A stretch of 64,000 bases of DNA from Hemibagrus wyckioides (GCF_019097595.1 NC_080712.1:25054146-25118145), one strand, 5' to 3'. Shown: positions 1 through 11,400, counted from the first letter of the stretch. The notes: a model not told the origin generated them from the letters alone. Translations and numbers: made by a program.

Positions 1-342
1 TTTTTAGTTCTTTCCATAGATTTTCAATTAGATTCAAGTCAGGTGATTGGCCCGGCCATTATAGCAGCTTTATTTTCTTTCTCTGAATCCAATTGAGAGT
101 TTTCTTGGCTGTGTGTTTAGGATCAGTGTCCTGCTGAAATGTCCACCCTTGTTTCATCTTCATCCTCCTGAGATGGCAGCAGATTTTTATCAAGAATGTG
201 TAAGTACGTTTTTCCATTCATCCTTCCTTCAATTATATGATGTTTGCCAGTAACATATGCTGAAAAACACTATGATGTTCCCACCTCCAAACTGTTGGAA
301 TGGTGTTTTGGGGTGATGTGCAGTACCATTTGTCCTCCAAAC
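1..342 (-). pseudogene. Tc1/mariner transposase relic, C-terminal half
   Basis: Read on the minus strand, this encodes the C-terminal catalytic part of a Tc1-like transposase, the nuclear enzyme that cuts and pastes its own element. Visible pieces are [51 protein letters not shown] and SPDLNLIENLWKELK. The second catalytic Asp (FQQD) and the Glu (LIEN) are 34 residues apart, as in DD34E enzymes. A TAA stop replaces the residue before WPGQSPDLN, and frameshifts split the rest, so it is dead. The C-terminus runs off the left edge of the window. It appears to be the same copy as 905-1385, because both pieces stop at the VWR codons and share a 9-bp repeat there. Confidence 0.85.
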
Positions 343-904
343 AGTGGTGGCTGGTCAATAAGAGGCACTGTGGCACTGTCCCCTTAAAGTTAGCCAGAGA
401 AGAATGCTACTTTAACACATTTACAGTAATTAGATATTTTAATAATGAAATAAAATCATTTAGTCGTACTATTCCACTGTTATTTCATTAATTTAAAATA
501 AAAAAATAAAAACTGTATTTCATTCATGTGTGTGTGTGTGTGTGTGTTTGGATGAAGAAAAGAAAAGAATCAAAGAGCTTGGAGCAGATCAACCCAATTT
601 GCAAATTCAGTAGCAGTCAAGTAATGGTGGTCAAGCTTACACTCAGTGCTTTTCCATTACATTGGCCATACAGTCAATGGTAAAGAGACTGATGACTGAC
701 TTTACCCAGAGATTTGCAAGCCACAAAGAAAGGAGAGCAAAATTTCTTTTCAAATAGTGCCACTGGCCTGTGATTAGGCAACTTTCCAGTGTGTGTTTAA
801 CAGTAACATTTTCAATATTTTATCTTAGCAGTAATGATCACCCGATAAATGGCTTTTTACAGTCCTGCATAACTAACAGTTTGATTTTAAGTTTGTTTAT
901 TTTG
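342..904. mobile_element. hAT-like insertion inside the Tc1 relic
   Basis: The Tc1 reading is interrupted here. The 9-bp string CCTCCAAAC occurs at 334-342 and again at 905-913, on both sides of the break, which fits an 8-bp hAT target duplication plus one shared base. The left end starts CAGTGGTGGCTGG, resembling hAT terminal repeats; the right end (ATTTTG) is a poor match, so the far terminus is uncertain. An inner CAGTGGCAC in reverse complement near 760 could be an alternative end. No transposase is visible. A GT microsatellite lies at 526-547. Confidence 0.5.
526..547. repeat. (GT)n microsatellite
   Basis: About 11 GT units, inside the hAT-like insert. Confidence 0.9.
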
Positions 905-1385
905 CCTCCAAACATGGTGTGTATTATGGCATCCAAAGAGTTCAATTTTGCCATCAGTATGTTGGTTAGGTTGCAAGGTTGCGAAGGTCTTGAGAGAAAG
1001 GTCTTGAGAGAGCTCTTGTGAAGGTCTTGAGAGAGCACATCATGAGATGTTTCTTGTGTGACAGCTTGGTAATGAGACATCTTTTTATAGGCCATCAGTT
1101 GGGACAAGAAATAGCTAATATTAATTTGCACTGACAAGGGGCAGGATTGCTTTCTAATTACTGATTGATTTCAGCTGGTGTTTTGGCTTTCCATGCCTTT
1201 TTGCACCTCCCTTTCTTCATCCCTGTGCCATTTCACATATAACTTTAGTTATGGACATTTGTGGCTTAATTTTTCACGTGTGGATTGCATGGGTTGTTAC
1301 TAACATCCGTAACATCAACAGCACCTTTAGAAATATAGTTACTGAGAAAAATGGTGACGTTCAATACTTATACTTTATAACTATT
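905..1385 (-). mobile_element. Tc1/mariner 5' end and N-terminal coding piece
   Basis: On the minus strand this is the front of the same Tc1 copy as 1-342: a diverged inverted-repeat end near 1385 (AAGTATTGAACGTCACC), an untranslated leader, then a short coding piece with LSQDL followed by KIELFGCHN and HHVWRQ. Most of the DNA-binding domain is missing: HTDG joins directly to KIELFG. A 19-bp string around GGTCTTGAGAGA is duplicated near 985-1035. The family is recognised from its leader and the KIELFG/VWR motif. Confidence 0.7.
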
Positions 1386-3129
1386 GTTATACTTAAGCTT
1401 AATGAATAACATTTTTTATTTTTTTAAAAATTGACTATTAAGGAAATGACAGGGACTTTTAACTGACAGCTGTGAGGTATAGTAACTGCAAATAACTTTG
1501 GGCTTGTTTGTGCAGTCTAACAGGAGGCTTGCTGTGTGGTTTAAACAAAGACTGATCACTTAGGTGAAAAAATTGGACATGCGGGGGAGAACAAAAGAGA
1601 GACTGTGACAGCTCAGGACTGATGACTAGCCATCACACTAGGCCTGACACACCATTCACAATACAACATTTACAACAAAGTCACCAGTGTGTCTTTTTCC
1701 TACACCCCAACACATATGCACAATATGTTCAATCAATACAAGGCAGTCCAGTGCCACAAATCACATTTTACATTATACTGCTGGCATCTTACATGCAGAT
1801 TAAAAATCCACTGGTGATACCCCTACCAAAGGTTATGTAAACATTCTCTCGCTTTAACACACTCACTCAACTACAAAGAAGTAAAAAAAAGATGTTACAA
1901 TGAGTGCAACTTCAAAATAGTGATTTATGAATAAATACTCAAATACATCTCACTGTTTCCAACACAGATGCAATGGCATGAAAGAAAATGACTATAGTTT
2001 TCAAGGACTTACCTTATGCTGGAGAATCCTCACTATTTTTGTTTGTATTTTTTATTATGGTTCACCAAGATAATAATTTTAACATTGTACAAGGTTTCTG
2101 CTGAGTGCCAGGCTGGAAATGTGTTATATATTACCTCCTGATTCAGGGAACTGGTGGTAATACAGTGTCCATGTAAATGTATAGAGTATATGTATACATA
2201 TACAGATATCCATATGTATACAGTTTGTGTGTATGTCAAACCCAAAGACTAAAGAGAGTGACAACTTGGATTTCTGTGTGTGTATATCTATCACTTCTAT
2301 CAATTAGCATTAGTGGTGTTAGTGTGGCACATCATACTATTGTATTGTAAGCACTACCATAAGGAATAAAACACTTTTGGATGTGCTGTTACAGGAATAT
2401 AGTCAATTATTTGGGTGGTGTGATTCCATTATCATGCTGTGAATTTCTTTATTTACCTATAACAGCATATTGTTTTATTGATCTTATACCACACTGACAC
2501 ATGATTTTTTTCATGGTGTCCCCTGTTCTGAAGACTCTCTCTTTGAAGGACACTAACTGACTATTGCAAAGCACTGATCTCTGATTTCCATAAGTGTTAA
2601 ATGAACAGTTCCTAATAGAAACTCCGCATTAAGCACTAAGTTTTTCTTTGTTAAAAATCATTGGTGGTTCAGTAGAGTTCAGAATTCTCACCTGTTATGC
2701 CTGGGCAGGTCATGTATAGTTGGCAAACATTGCCTCTCAATCATTTTGAAGCATTTCTGCTACTGTCCCAGGTGCTAAATTTATGTTACTTCCAATTCAC
2801 GTTTATTAAAATGTCTGGACGAGGGATCAGATGTCACTCAGTGCTCACTTGTTTCTGCTTGCATTGACAGGTTGAGTCCCTCCCTGAAAATAGTCTGCAG
2901 TGCGGCATCATTCTGTCCTCTCTGGGCTGCCAAGGCAAGGAATTGATGGCATCTTGGCGGGTTCGGATGTTCCAAGAAGCGCCTGTATCAGGGCAGCTTT
3001 GGAGGTTTGGAGGGCTGTCACTAAATAGTAAATATATTTCCCAGCTATTTCACTGTAGTCTGTATGTAGGTTTTCTCCTCCAACTGTTTCTTTGTGGATA
3101 CAAGTTCTCCTTGAAATAGACAATTGATA
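1386..3129. other. No gene recognised
   Basis: AT-rich sequence with short open frames only (longest about 80 codons). There is a TATG/TATA-rich patch near 2180-2230. I see no TE family, splice-flanked exon series or RNA gene. Confidence 0.5.
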
Positions 3130-3135
3130 CAATTC

Positions 3136-3505
3136 ATTTACATTTATTGTCATTGCAAAGTACTAGTAAATAGCAACAAAATGCCGTTTAGCATCTACCA
3201 GAAGTGCAAATAGTTAAAACTGTGCAAATGAACTGTGCAGAAATGAAATGAAAGTGCAGATAATTATGTAAATATATGTACAATCATCAATAAATAAGGG
3301 TATGTCAGGTAGCATATACAATACAGTAATACAGCTGTGGTGCTAGACCATTCAGTGCTTTATAGTGTCAGTAATAGTATTTTATAATCAGTGTTAAATT
3401 TGCCTGAGAGCCAACACAGTGTGGATAAGATAGGAGTGATGTTTTCATATCTTCTGGCTCTGCGTTCTGGACTAACTGGAGCTTGTGGAACATCCAGACA
3501 ATAAG
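3136..3505 (-). pseudogene. LINE fragment (L2/CR1-like RT C-terminus and 3' end)
   Basis: In minus reading 3505 to 3310 holds a decayed reverse-transcriptase C-terminal stretch: KLQLVQNAE, then, across frameshifts, remnants of the usual LHWLPVKFR...YKALNGLAP segment (STEWSSTTAV in another frame). The 3136-3215 stretch (minus, ending in a TTGTCATT-type motif) resembles a fish LINE 3' end. The piece abuts the DIRS relic at about 3505, so one disrupted the other. LINE assignment is from motif recognition; the clade is uncertain. Confidence 0.5.
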
Positions 3506-4690
3506 TAAAAAGTACCGTCTGTAAAAGGCTGACTCTCTGTCATGAAGTGAAACATGCTCTATGGCCCCTTTGCCCAGGAGGGAGAAAAGTTCCTGCTGAA
3601 GGAACAAAATATGTTCTATGCATACCACAGTGGTCACTATATTTTTGAAATGAGCCAGGCAGGGGGCAAACTGGATTCTGTACTTTTTCCATGGTGTCTA
3701 GAACCCATTGAGATACATTTGGCAGAAGCAGCCACACTCCCAGATGAATCGAGAGAGGATCCAGTTTCTCTGCAACCTCGCCCTGTCCAGCACCCTTAAA
3801 CAACAGGTACTGGCAGGGAACAACTGAAGGGGCTAAGAGGAAGGGCTATAGAGGCCCGTGGCTAGGTTGAAGAGACCCCCGGGTGCATCTGCCACCCAAA
3901 GCATTGCAGGTGACAGAGTTGGCAAGTATAACCCCGGAGGTATATGGTATTCAGCAATATGATGGCTGAATGTGCTCAGACAACCAAGGCAGCCACAGAA
4001 TGGCCTATGGCACTGGCCATATGCTTGGTGGCACAGAGGGCAAGGTCTGCGGCTCAGCAGGGCTCTGCTACCACCTTAGGTTTTAATACCTCACTGCTAT
4101 CCAGTTCCTTCAGCAGGTCAGTTTGGTAGGCTTGCAAAACAGCCATGTCTATGAGGGCAGAAGTAGTCCCACAAAGCTTTGATGTTAATGTGGGTTTTCT
4201 CCTTGACACTGATGACATGGAGGATATAGCTTGCACGTATCTCTTACAGCCTGGGCAGCACCCCATACCTGTGCTCCTGAAGCCCCACTAATAGCTGAAT
4301 AGATGGAGGTGGAGGGAGTGAAAAGGCAAGCCGAGTATGGATTCTTCCAAGACCTAGACACCTCGGTTGAATTGCTTGCCAGCCATCAACTCTGTCAATG
4401 TATATCTTCTTTGACCCTGTCTACGACGCCACAAAGTGGAAAAGATGGATAACAAAATAGACAGCACATTAACACAGACAAGTGCTTCCTGATAACAAAG
4501 AAGCTGGGGTTATGTGATGTAGATGCACTTTTATGGGCTTGCTGACATTCATGACTACATCACCTGTCCCCGGGTTCAGAAAAATGATATTGGTGTGTGT
4601 TCACACGTGCTTTAGACACTGGTTCTCATAGAGTCAAGCCATGATGCAGCATTAAGTTCCCTCAGAAGGGAACTTAATTTTTTATGTTGA
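3505..4690 (-). pseudogene. DIRS retroelement relic (ITR, gag, start of RT)
   Basis: DIRS elements are tyrosine-recombinase retrotransposons with inverted ends instead of LTRs. Minus strand, 4680 downwards: a terminal-repeat-like piece with the small palindrome GTTCCCTTCTGAGGGAAC, then a Gag-like segment (MAVLQAYQTDLLKELDSSE, AADLALCATKHMASAIGHS), then the region ahead of RT (LDPLSIHLGVWLLLPNVS, SAGTFLPPG) and LFSLLGKGAIEHVSLHDRES followed by FYRRYF. The frame shifts between about 3540 and 3640 and there are several stops. The RT core and everything downstream are lost at the LINE junction. A second DIRS relic lies at 56640-58960 in the other orientation. Confidence 0.8.
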
Positions 4691-4794
4691 AAATGTCCTT
4701 CATTTTTAATTTAACTGACTGTAGTGCACACACATTCAAAAATACAAAAATATTCAAGATATTATTATTGATTTTTTTCCTCATTGTAGGGGTA

Positions 4795-4915
4795 ATTGCA
4801 GCTGAACCACCTACTGGCATATTTTTAGGAGGTGGGAGGACAGACAGCTCAAGATTAAAATGGGTTCCTTGGAATGGTGAGATGGTGAAGCTGTGCTGCC
4901 CTGCGATTATTGATA
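4795..4915 (+). repeat. Fish SINE/MITE-like repeat fragment
   Basis: The string TTAGGAGGTGGGAGGA, followed by GGACAGCTCAAGATTAAA and GAATGGTGAG, resembles a very common dispersed fish repeat. The 61-81-codon open frame here is probably incidental. Neither a promoter nor a boundary is visible. Confidence 0.35.
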
Positions 4916-4992
4916 ATATTCTGTGAATTGTGAATCTTTGTAAATTGTAAAAGTTTTTGTAGAAATGTTATAGCCATTTCTATGTTTCAAGA

Positions 4993-5077
<85 letters not shown>
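4993..5077. repeat. (ATT)n microsatellite
   Basis: About 28 uninterrupted ATT units. Antisense it gives a poly-isoleucine frame that is not a gene. Confidence 0.97.
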
Positions 5078-5079
<2 letters not shown>

Positions 5080-5085
5080 TTATTT

Positions 5086-5106
5086 TGTGTGTGTGTGTGT
5101 GTGTGT
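5086..5106. repeat. (GT)n microsatellite
   Basis: About ten GT units right after the ATT array. Confidence 0.9.
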
Positions 5107-5408
5107 CCATTGATGGCCATTGTTTGGTTGTAGGACAGAGGGTAAGGGATTTTGTACGAGAAATGATTGTTTAGCCAACCAAGGGTTAAAAAGTAAACAT
5201 GGTGAGAAACATTTTTTGACCACGCCCTCACATCCTGTTGTACTTTGTAAAACAGTTTTTGTTAAGTTTGTTTTATGGTTAATTTACATCAATATTTTAT
5301 TCTATTAATTTACATTTATATTTTATTTTCATAATACATAAAATTAAATTAATTTCACAATGTTCAAAGGAGTTGAGAGTATGTACCTAATCTGCACCAG
5401 GTGCTTAC

Positions 5409-5836
5409 TGTCAGGAACAGTTGGACAGTTCCCTTGGAAAACACAGTGAACCTTGGAAGCCTGCTTCTTTCAGTGTATTTTGTGCCATGCCTTTCCTATC
5501 GTTCGCCTACCCTGTTGTGTCACCTGTTCCCAATTAACCATAATGTGTAGCCCTTTAAATAGGGATCCTTGTGTACCTGTCTTTGTCGTTCATTGTTTAT
5601 TGTTCAGTGTTTCATGTACTATGTCCTGGTTAAAGTCATGTCTTTTATGATATCATTTATGTTAAAGGTTTTGTTTGTTTCAGTTTAGTTAGTGTTATGT
5701 TAGTCTACGTGATTAGGTTAGTCTTCCCTATGTCTGTCTGTCTGTCTACGTGAATAAAAGCTGTGCTTCTTGGAATCCTGCATATGGGTCTGTCTCCATG
5801 GCATGCCGGTGCACGCACCACCATGGAGATGTGACA
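5409..5836 (+). mobile_element. Solo LTR, 428 bp, with 5-bp target duplication
   Basis: The segment begins TGTCA and ends TGACA (5-bp inverted ends). It is flanked by CTTAC at 5404-5408 and CTTAC at 5837-5841, the staggered-cut mark of LTR-element integration. A TATA-like TTTAAATAG lies near 5550 and a polyadenylation signal AATAAA at 5753-5758, so transcription would run plus. No internal region or second LTR exists nearby, so it is what recombination between two LTRs leaves behind. Ends and length resemble the 29866 and 36893 LTRs, but the body differs. Probably Ty3/gypsy; the family is unproven. Confidence 0.9.
5753..5758 (+). promoter_or_regulatory. LTR polyadenylation signal AATAAA
   Basis: Canonical hexamer 78 bp before the 3' end of the solo LTR, in the position expected at the R region. 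Confidence 0.6.
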
Positions 5837-5841
5837 CTTAC

Positions 5842-8800
5842 ATTTTCTCTGACAAATGGTATAAATGGTCATCACAGTGAGATTGTAGAATGATAGGAAA
5901 TTTAAGAGAGAAATGCATGCAAAGAGAGGAATAAACAAAATAAAGAGACATAAAATAATGGTCTGATAATCATTAGCTTCTATATCTCCAGATTATGTTT
6001 GGTATCAGGTCTGAATTGGTCAGGTCTGGTCTGCTTTATAAACACGCAGCTTAATTATAAATATCTTTGAAAAGTTCACAAAAAAGATAATAAGCAAAAT
6101 AGGAGGGAACCTTTTTAGTTGTTAATGTAAGAATACATATTCTCAGAATAACATTTTTGTGTCGCATAATTATAATGTGCAAATCATTATGATCATATTG
6201 ATTCGGGTAAAACTAAAATAAATATAAACTAAATAATAAACATGGAAAAATTTGGAAAAAAGCAGTATTAATACAAACCATTTTAAACTGGAAAAATGTA
6301 TACACAGAAACAGGCATGGGTCATTAATAATTGTGATACTCTCAACAGTATCATTACAGAAGACTGCTGTTCAGTTTCCTCACTTGGTTTATGTGAACCC
6401 AAATTCTTTATCAAGTTACAATAGTGACATCTAGTGTGTCTCTTCTAATTTCCTCCCACAGGCAAAAGTGAGCCATCCTGCATTTTTACCCTGCAAGTTA
6501 CAGTGATGTATGAGATTGCAAGCAGATCAAACCTCCTGCAATATACTATAAATTTGAATTAATAAAAACTTTTCTGCTCATCTTAATAACAAATTCTTTT
6601 TAAAAATCCAGCATGTAGGTTTTCTGTAGGGTTAGATCCCCTCATTGATGTAGCCTCAAAGTCTTTTGGCTTTTAATCCTGGGCCCTGGTGATACTGCAC
6701 CCACATACAATCCAAGGATCTACACTCCATGGGAAAACGAAAGTGTATGACCACGATACACAAGCACAAATCAAAAAATCCTCTTTTTTGACTTTTTTTA
6801 GACTTCTGTTTACAAACCAAGGAAACATAACATACAAAATAGTGAAGGGTGCAAATATTTCCTAAAGCAAACTTCATGCATGTTCACAAAAGCAATAAAT
6901 GAAATAAAGCAACAAAGCATTAAACTTACAATTGAGTAGCAAACCTAAAGTTTCTGAAACAGGATTAGTAAGGCAAACAACAGGTGACCTTGTGATAGCT
7001 CCAACTGAACATTCTTCTTACTCTACTACTTTATCTAAAAATTAGGTGTACTAGAGGCATCTGCTAGTGGCTGTAATCAGCATAGCACCTAAAATACAAT
7101 TTTTACATGAAAAACTGACAGGCACTGGATGATTTCCACGTAGCAAATCCTCAAAATAAATAAATAAGTACCTTTCCACCCAGAATACCTTTCCACCCAG
7201 AATTTATTCCCTTTTCTGTTCTCCCTTTGTATGTTACAGTTCCTGCAACCCAACAACATCATTCTGCATGACTGACAGCCATCAGTCGACAAGCTCCTTG
7301 TTCACTGCAACCAAAGCAGCCTTAGTCTAGAAGCTCACACCTTCAGGATAGGAGCAACAACCTCTGCTTAATATTTTATTCTTTATTCACATAGCCTCTA
7401 AGTTACAGTTAAGTACGTTCTGGGATCCCAGTCACAAATAGCTAGTCAGATCACCAGACTTAGAAACAAACAGGATTAGGTCAGTAGAATTAAACCACTC
7501 AGCAAAGCAGACCCGTGAACAGTCTTGGCACAGGAGTGGTACAGTAAGAGCTTCATGGTCGGGGGTGGGGGTGGTGGGGGTTCTTCTAGCAGCAGCATGT
7601 TCCTAATATCTGCATGTAGCTAGCAAGTAATTTGTTGGAATAAGCAGATGGTTTAATTTTTTAGTGTTGCTCATGTAACCTGTAAATCCACAATGAGCTC
7701 TGATTGATCTTCCCAATGAACAATAATCTTTTAGTAAGAGATCATTCTGTTTGTTTAACCTTTCCAAGGGTCCATGCAGTTGTTTCTCTCTGTTGTGCTC
7801 TTGGCTGAAACTTAATACCTCACCATGGTCTGTTTATACCTGGTTGCCCAGGCAACACCAAAACAAAGAAGTCCACTAATGAAATTCCAACATCAATCAT
7901 CCCTGACAAAAGAACAATTGTTCTGGTGGGAGTAGCAAAGGGAATGTGTATGCAAAAACAAAGAGAGTGAGCAAGAGGTATAGATAAAGAGAGTAATTGG
8001 GATTTGTAAATGTGTGTGTGGGTGTGTGGGTGTGCAGACTTGCCCACTTGAAATAAAGCATAGTATATCAAAGATAAACTACTGTTGTGGGATAAACCAA
8101 CCATGGCTCTTAGCTTTCTTTTAACCCACTAACAAAAAATCTGATTCCACTATATGCAATATATATTTCATATTATGATGAATATATTAATATATTATGC
8201 TTATATTATGTATATAAGGTGTAAATGATTTCACACAGATTAAAAGGAATTCACTCCAATATCCTCAGAACAGGTGGTAAAAAGGCTACATTAATTATTC
8301 ACCAAATCATGGTTGTGTGCATTTACAGACACATCCACAGAAATTTCACAATTTTGGCCAAGTGAATTTGCTGCTTGTCTGTAGTTACTGTAAATGAGGT
8401 TTGTCAACTGTGTCTTAAAGGTTTAAGTCAATATTTTTAATCAGTAATGAGTAATGGCACCTGTGGCTAGTCTAACTGAGCCACATTGATGGATGAGGTC
8501 AGCATGTACACATATGTTTTCTTAATTTATAGACTCGACCTGAGGGACTTGCTTGCCAAGGTAACTAGTAACTTAGAAAGAGAAGATTCTGTATCTGTGC
8601 AAACAGAAAAATCTGTGTATCTGTGTTTTTACTATTCAAACAACATATGACATAACAGGATTGTCTTAACCTCAGCCATACACAAATGTTTTGTACAAAA
8701 AAAATCAATTCCTACTTCATGAGTGTAATTAATGTCAGGAATCTCATCAACATACATTAATGCCCATGATAGCAATTCACCTTGAAATATTTTTTTTATA

Positions 8801-9335
8801 TACAAATAGTTTTTTAATACGCCTATGCCTTTAACTTATAGGACAATCAGATCTCGAGGAGGCCACAAGTAATTCACAAAGAGGCTAGCCTGATGGTGTG
8901 CTGTCTCACTTTCCCCCAATTTAACCTAAGCAATCTGTTACACTTCTTTACAGTGGGAAAGATCTGCAAACATCTGCAGATGCTTGTATAAGGATGTGAT
9001 GATGCCCAAGGCTGAAAACTGCAGTAGTAGTTGAGTAAGCACACATTTTATAAAGCTTTGGCTAGAATGGACTTCCTCAACTATATCTGCTTTAGGACAT
9101 TGAGATGTATTGAGGTGCAGAGAACACTGAGGCAAAGAGTGTCGGCTCAGATACGAATGCTAGTTTTATCGGATCATGGCTCAGAAAATGAGGACGATCC
9201 ATCATGGCCACAGTGCTGACAGTGCGTTTGTGTGTGTGTGAGTCTCAGATGTGGGTGTTATTCTACTTGTATGTACAAATCAGCCATATTTGCTTTTGCT
9301 CAAATCTCTGCATAAATGACAAATGTAATTACATA
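5842..9335. other. No gene recognised
   Basis: About 3.5 kb without a recognisable gene or TE. There is a G-rich run at 7561-7580, a 16-bp direct duplication (CTTTCCACCCAGAATA) near 7172-7203, and an AT-rich stretch at 8140-8220. All open frames are short and lack homology that I can recognise. Confidence 0.5.
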
Positions 9336-9364
9336 CACTATATTGCCAAAAGTATTCGCTCACC
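9336..9364 (+). repeat. Tc1 left terminal inverted repeat
   Basis: 29 bp, exact reverse complement of 10555-10583. Confidence 0.97.
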
Positions 9365-9421
9365 CATCCAAATAATCAGAATCAGGTGTTCCAATCACTT
9401 CCATGGCCACAGGTGTATAAA

Positions 9422-10609
9422 ATGAAGCACCTAGGCATGCAGACTGTTTTTATAAACATTTGTGAAATAATTGGTCGCTCTCAGGAGCTCAGTAAATTCC
9501 AGCGTGGAACTGTGATAGGATGCCACCTGTGCAACAAATCCAGTCGTGAAATTTCCTCGCTCCTAAATATTCCACAGTCAACTGTCAGCTGTATTATAAG
9601 AACGTGGAAGTGTTTGGGAACGACAGCAACTCAGCCACGAAGTGGTAGGCCACGTAAACTGACGGAGCGGGGTCAGCGGATCCTGAGGCGCATAGTGCGA
9701 AGAGGTCGCCAACTTTCTGCAGAGTCAATCGCTACAGACCTCCAAACTTCATGTGGCCTTCAGATTAGCTCAAGAACAGTGTGCAGAGAGCTTCATGGAA
9801 TGAGTTTCCATGGCCGAGCAGCTGCATCCAAGCCATACATCACCAAGTGCAATGCAAAGCATTGGATGCAGTGGTGTAAAGCACGCCACCACTGGACTCT
9901 AGAGCAGTGGAGACACGTTCTCTGGAGTGACGAATCGCGCTTCTCCATCTGGCAATCTGATGGATGAGTCTGGGTTTGGCGGTTGCCAGGAGAACGGTAC
10001 TTGTCTGACTGCATTGTGCCAAGTGTAAAGTTTGGTGGAGGGGGGATTATGGTGTGGGGTTGTTTTTCAGGAGCTGGGCTTGGCCCCTTAGTTCCAGTGA
10101 AAGGAACTCTGAATGCTTCAGCATACCAAGACATTTTGGACAATTCCATGCTCCCAACTTTGTGGGAACAGTTTGGAGCTGGCCCCTTCCTCTTCCAACA
10201 TGACTGTGCACCAGTGCACAAAGCAAGGTCCATAAACACATGGATGACAGAGTCTGGTGTGGAGGAACTTGACTGGCATGCACAGAGTCCTGACCTCAAC
10301 CCGATAGAACACCTTTGGGATGAATTAGAGCGGAGACTGAGAGCCAGGCCTTCTCGTCCAACATCAGTGTGTGACCTCACAAATGCGCTTCTGGAAGAAT
10401 GGTCAAAAATTCCCATAAACACACTCCTAAACCTTGTGGACAGCCTTCCCAGAAGAGTTGAAGCTGTTATAGCTGCAAAGGGTGGACCGATGTCATATTG
10501 GACCCTATGGATTAGGAATGGGATGTTACTTAAGTTCATATGCGAGTCAAGGCAGGTGAGCGAATACTTTTGGCAATATAGTGTAGCTGTGGAAAAAAGC
10601 TGTGGCTAA
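9422..10609 (+). pseudogene. Tc1 transposase, one in-frame stop
   Basis: Cut-and-paste transposase acting in the nucleus. The Met at 9422 is chosen because the paired-like helix-turn-helix region follows it (IGRSQELSKFQRGTVIGC, REISSLLNIPQSTVSCIIR). GRPRKLTERGQR follows (second DNA-binding half), then the catalytic core: D170 (WSDESRF), D261 ([11 protein letters not shown]) and E296 ([12 protein letters not shown]), with exactly 34 residues between the last two. The [15 protein letters not shown] motif is intact. The only break is TGA at 9965-9967 (codon 182), just after WQSDG; a CGA to TGA change, the typical CpG decay, would produce it. The frame stays open through the right inverted repeat to 10609, so the usual stop near GGPMSY (10500) seems lost. 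[11 protein letters not shown] has His where relatives usually have Pro. Inactive as it stands. Confidence 0.93.
10555..10583 (-). repeat. Tc1 right terminal inverted repeat
   Basis: 29 bp, exact reverse complement of 9336-9364, followed by the TA duplication. Confidence 0.97.
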
Positions 10610-11147
10610 ATTCTCTCTCCAGCAAGACATTTCTATCCCAACTGGATCATGACAGTTGCATGGCATTACACTAGGTATAGTCTAGCAGTATTTTTCAGCT
10701 AATGGGTCATGACCCAAACGTAGGTCATGGGCCCTTTATGATTGGATTACATCTGCTGTAAAGAACAAAACATTGCTAAATGCGAATGATATAGTTAAAA
10801 TAAAAAAAAAAGTAAAAAAGCCTGACAAATTTTAGCACTGAAAGCCGGAACTGGCACTGATCTGGCAATGAGTGGCTGAAGGAACAGGGTTTATATAAGT
10901 TGATTTGCAAGTTGATGGAGGCTAGTTGTGCTTTCACTAAGGAGGGGTGCAAAGTGGAGTGCTACACACCCCCAACATACACATACAAAACCAAACAGGA
11001 GATAACACAGGAAAATGAGGGAAGGGAAATGGGAAATCATTAGAGAAGGGAGAAACAACAGGAATCCAATCCAAGTCATTAAAATTAGCACATAAAGATA
11101 TAATGTGTTTAACACTAAGCAGACACCCCTCTAGCTAATTTTCAATT
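10586..11147. other. No gene recognised
   Basis: Contains GGGTCATGACCC near 10705, similar to the ends of some fish hAT MITEs, but there is no matching second end. Otherwise unremarkable. Confidence 0.4.
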
Positions 11148-11250
11148 CAGTTCAATTTATTTGTATAGCACTGTTAGCAATGGACATTGTCTGAAAGCAG
11201 CTTTACAAAAGTATAGAAAGAGCAAAAACATTATAAAGTTTAAAGTTACA
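11148..11250 (-). repeat. LINE/SINE 3'-tail-like repeat
   Basis: Reverse complement contains AAAGCTGCTTTCAGACAATG, GTGCTATACAAATAAATTGA and a GAATTGAA tail. Close relatives of this tail occur on the plus strand at 35760-35800 and 41045-41105. No coding part is attached. Confidence 0.6.
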
Positions 11251-11348
11251 ATTTATCCCTAACATTTATCCGGATTATTTAAAGTAATCCTGAAAGTTGG
11301 GGGTGCAGCATGATTTCCCTGTCCTGGTGGTGTACCTTAAATTTTTCA

Positions 11349-11400
11349 CAGTGGTGGGCCGTCAGGGCCAGCAAGGCCTTCTCTGCTGACCTAAACAGCA
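11349..11400 (+). mobile_element. Possible hAT-like end
   Basis: CAGTGGTGGGCCGTCA resembles the left end of the insert at 342. The other end and a target duplication were not found, so this is only a candidate boundary. Confidence 0.3.

Larger units (their letters stand above)
9334..10585 (+). mobile_element. Full-length Tc1/mariner element
   Basis: The ends are perfect 29-bp inverted repeats, 9336-9364 (starting CACTATATTGCC) and 10555-10583, flanked by TA at 9334-9335 and 10584-10585, the target site of the superfamily. The 1248-bp body carries a transposase frame on the plus strand. This is the best preserved DNA transposon in the window and therefore one of the younger insertions. Short identical ends with a DD34E enzyme place it in the Tc1 group. 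Confidence 0.97.

Noticed and set aside
838..1137. 99-codon minus frame as a novel gene
   Set aside because: It overlaps the front of a Tc1 relic, whose leader and first residues explain it.
4054..4266. 70-codon minus frame as a gene
   Set aside because: It is a piece of the DIRS Gag relic.
4980..5231. 83-codon minus frame with long poly-isoleucine
   Set aside because: It is the ATT microsatellite read antisense.
7561..7580. G-quadruplex candidate
   Set aside because: Three runs of five G but no clear fourth run of three or more; no promoter context.
9793..10539. 248-codon minus frame
   Set aside because: Antisense shadow of the Tc1 transposase.
10690..10760. hAT MITE resembling sequence (GGGTCATGACCC)
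   Set aside because: Only one end-like string; no partner or duplication.
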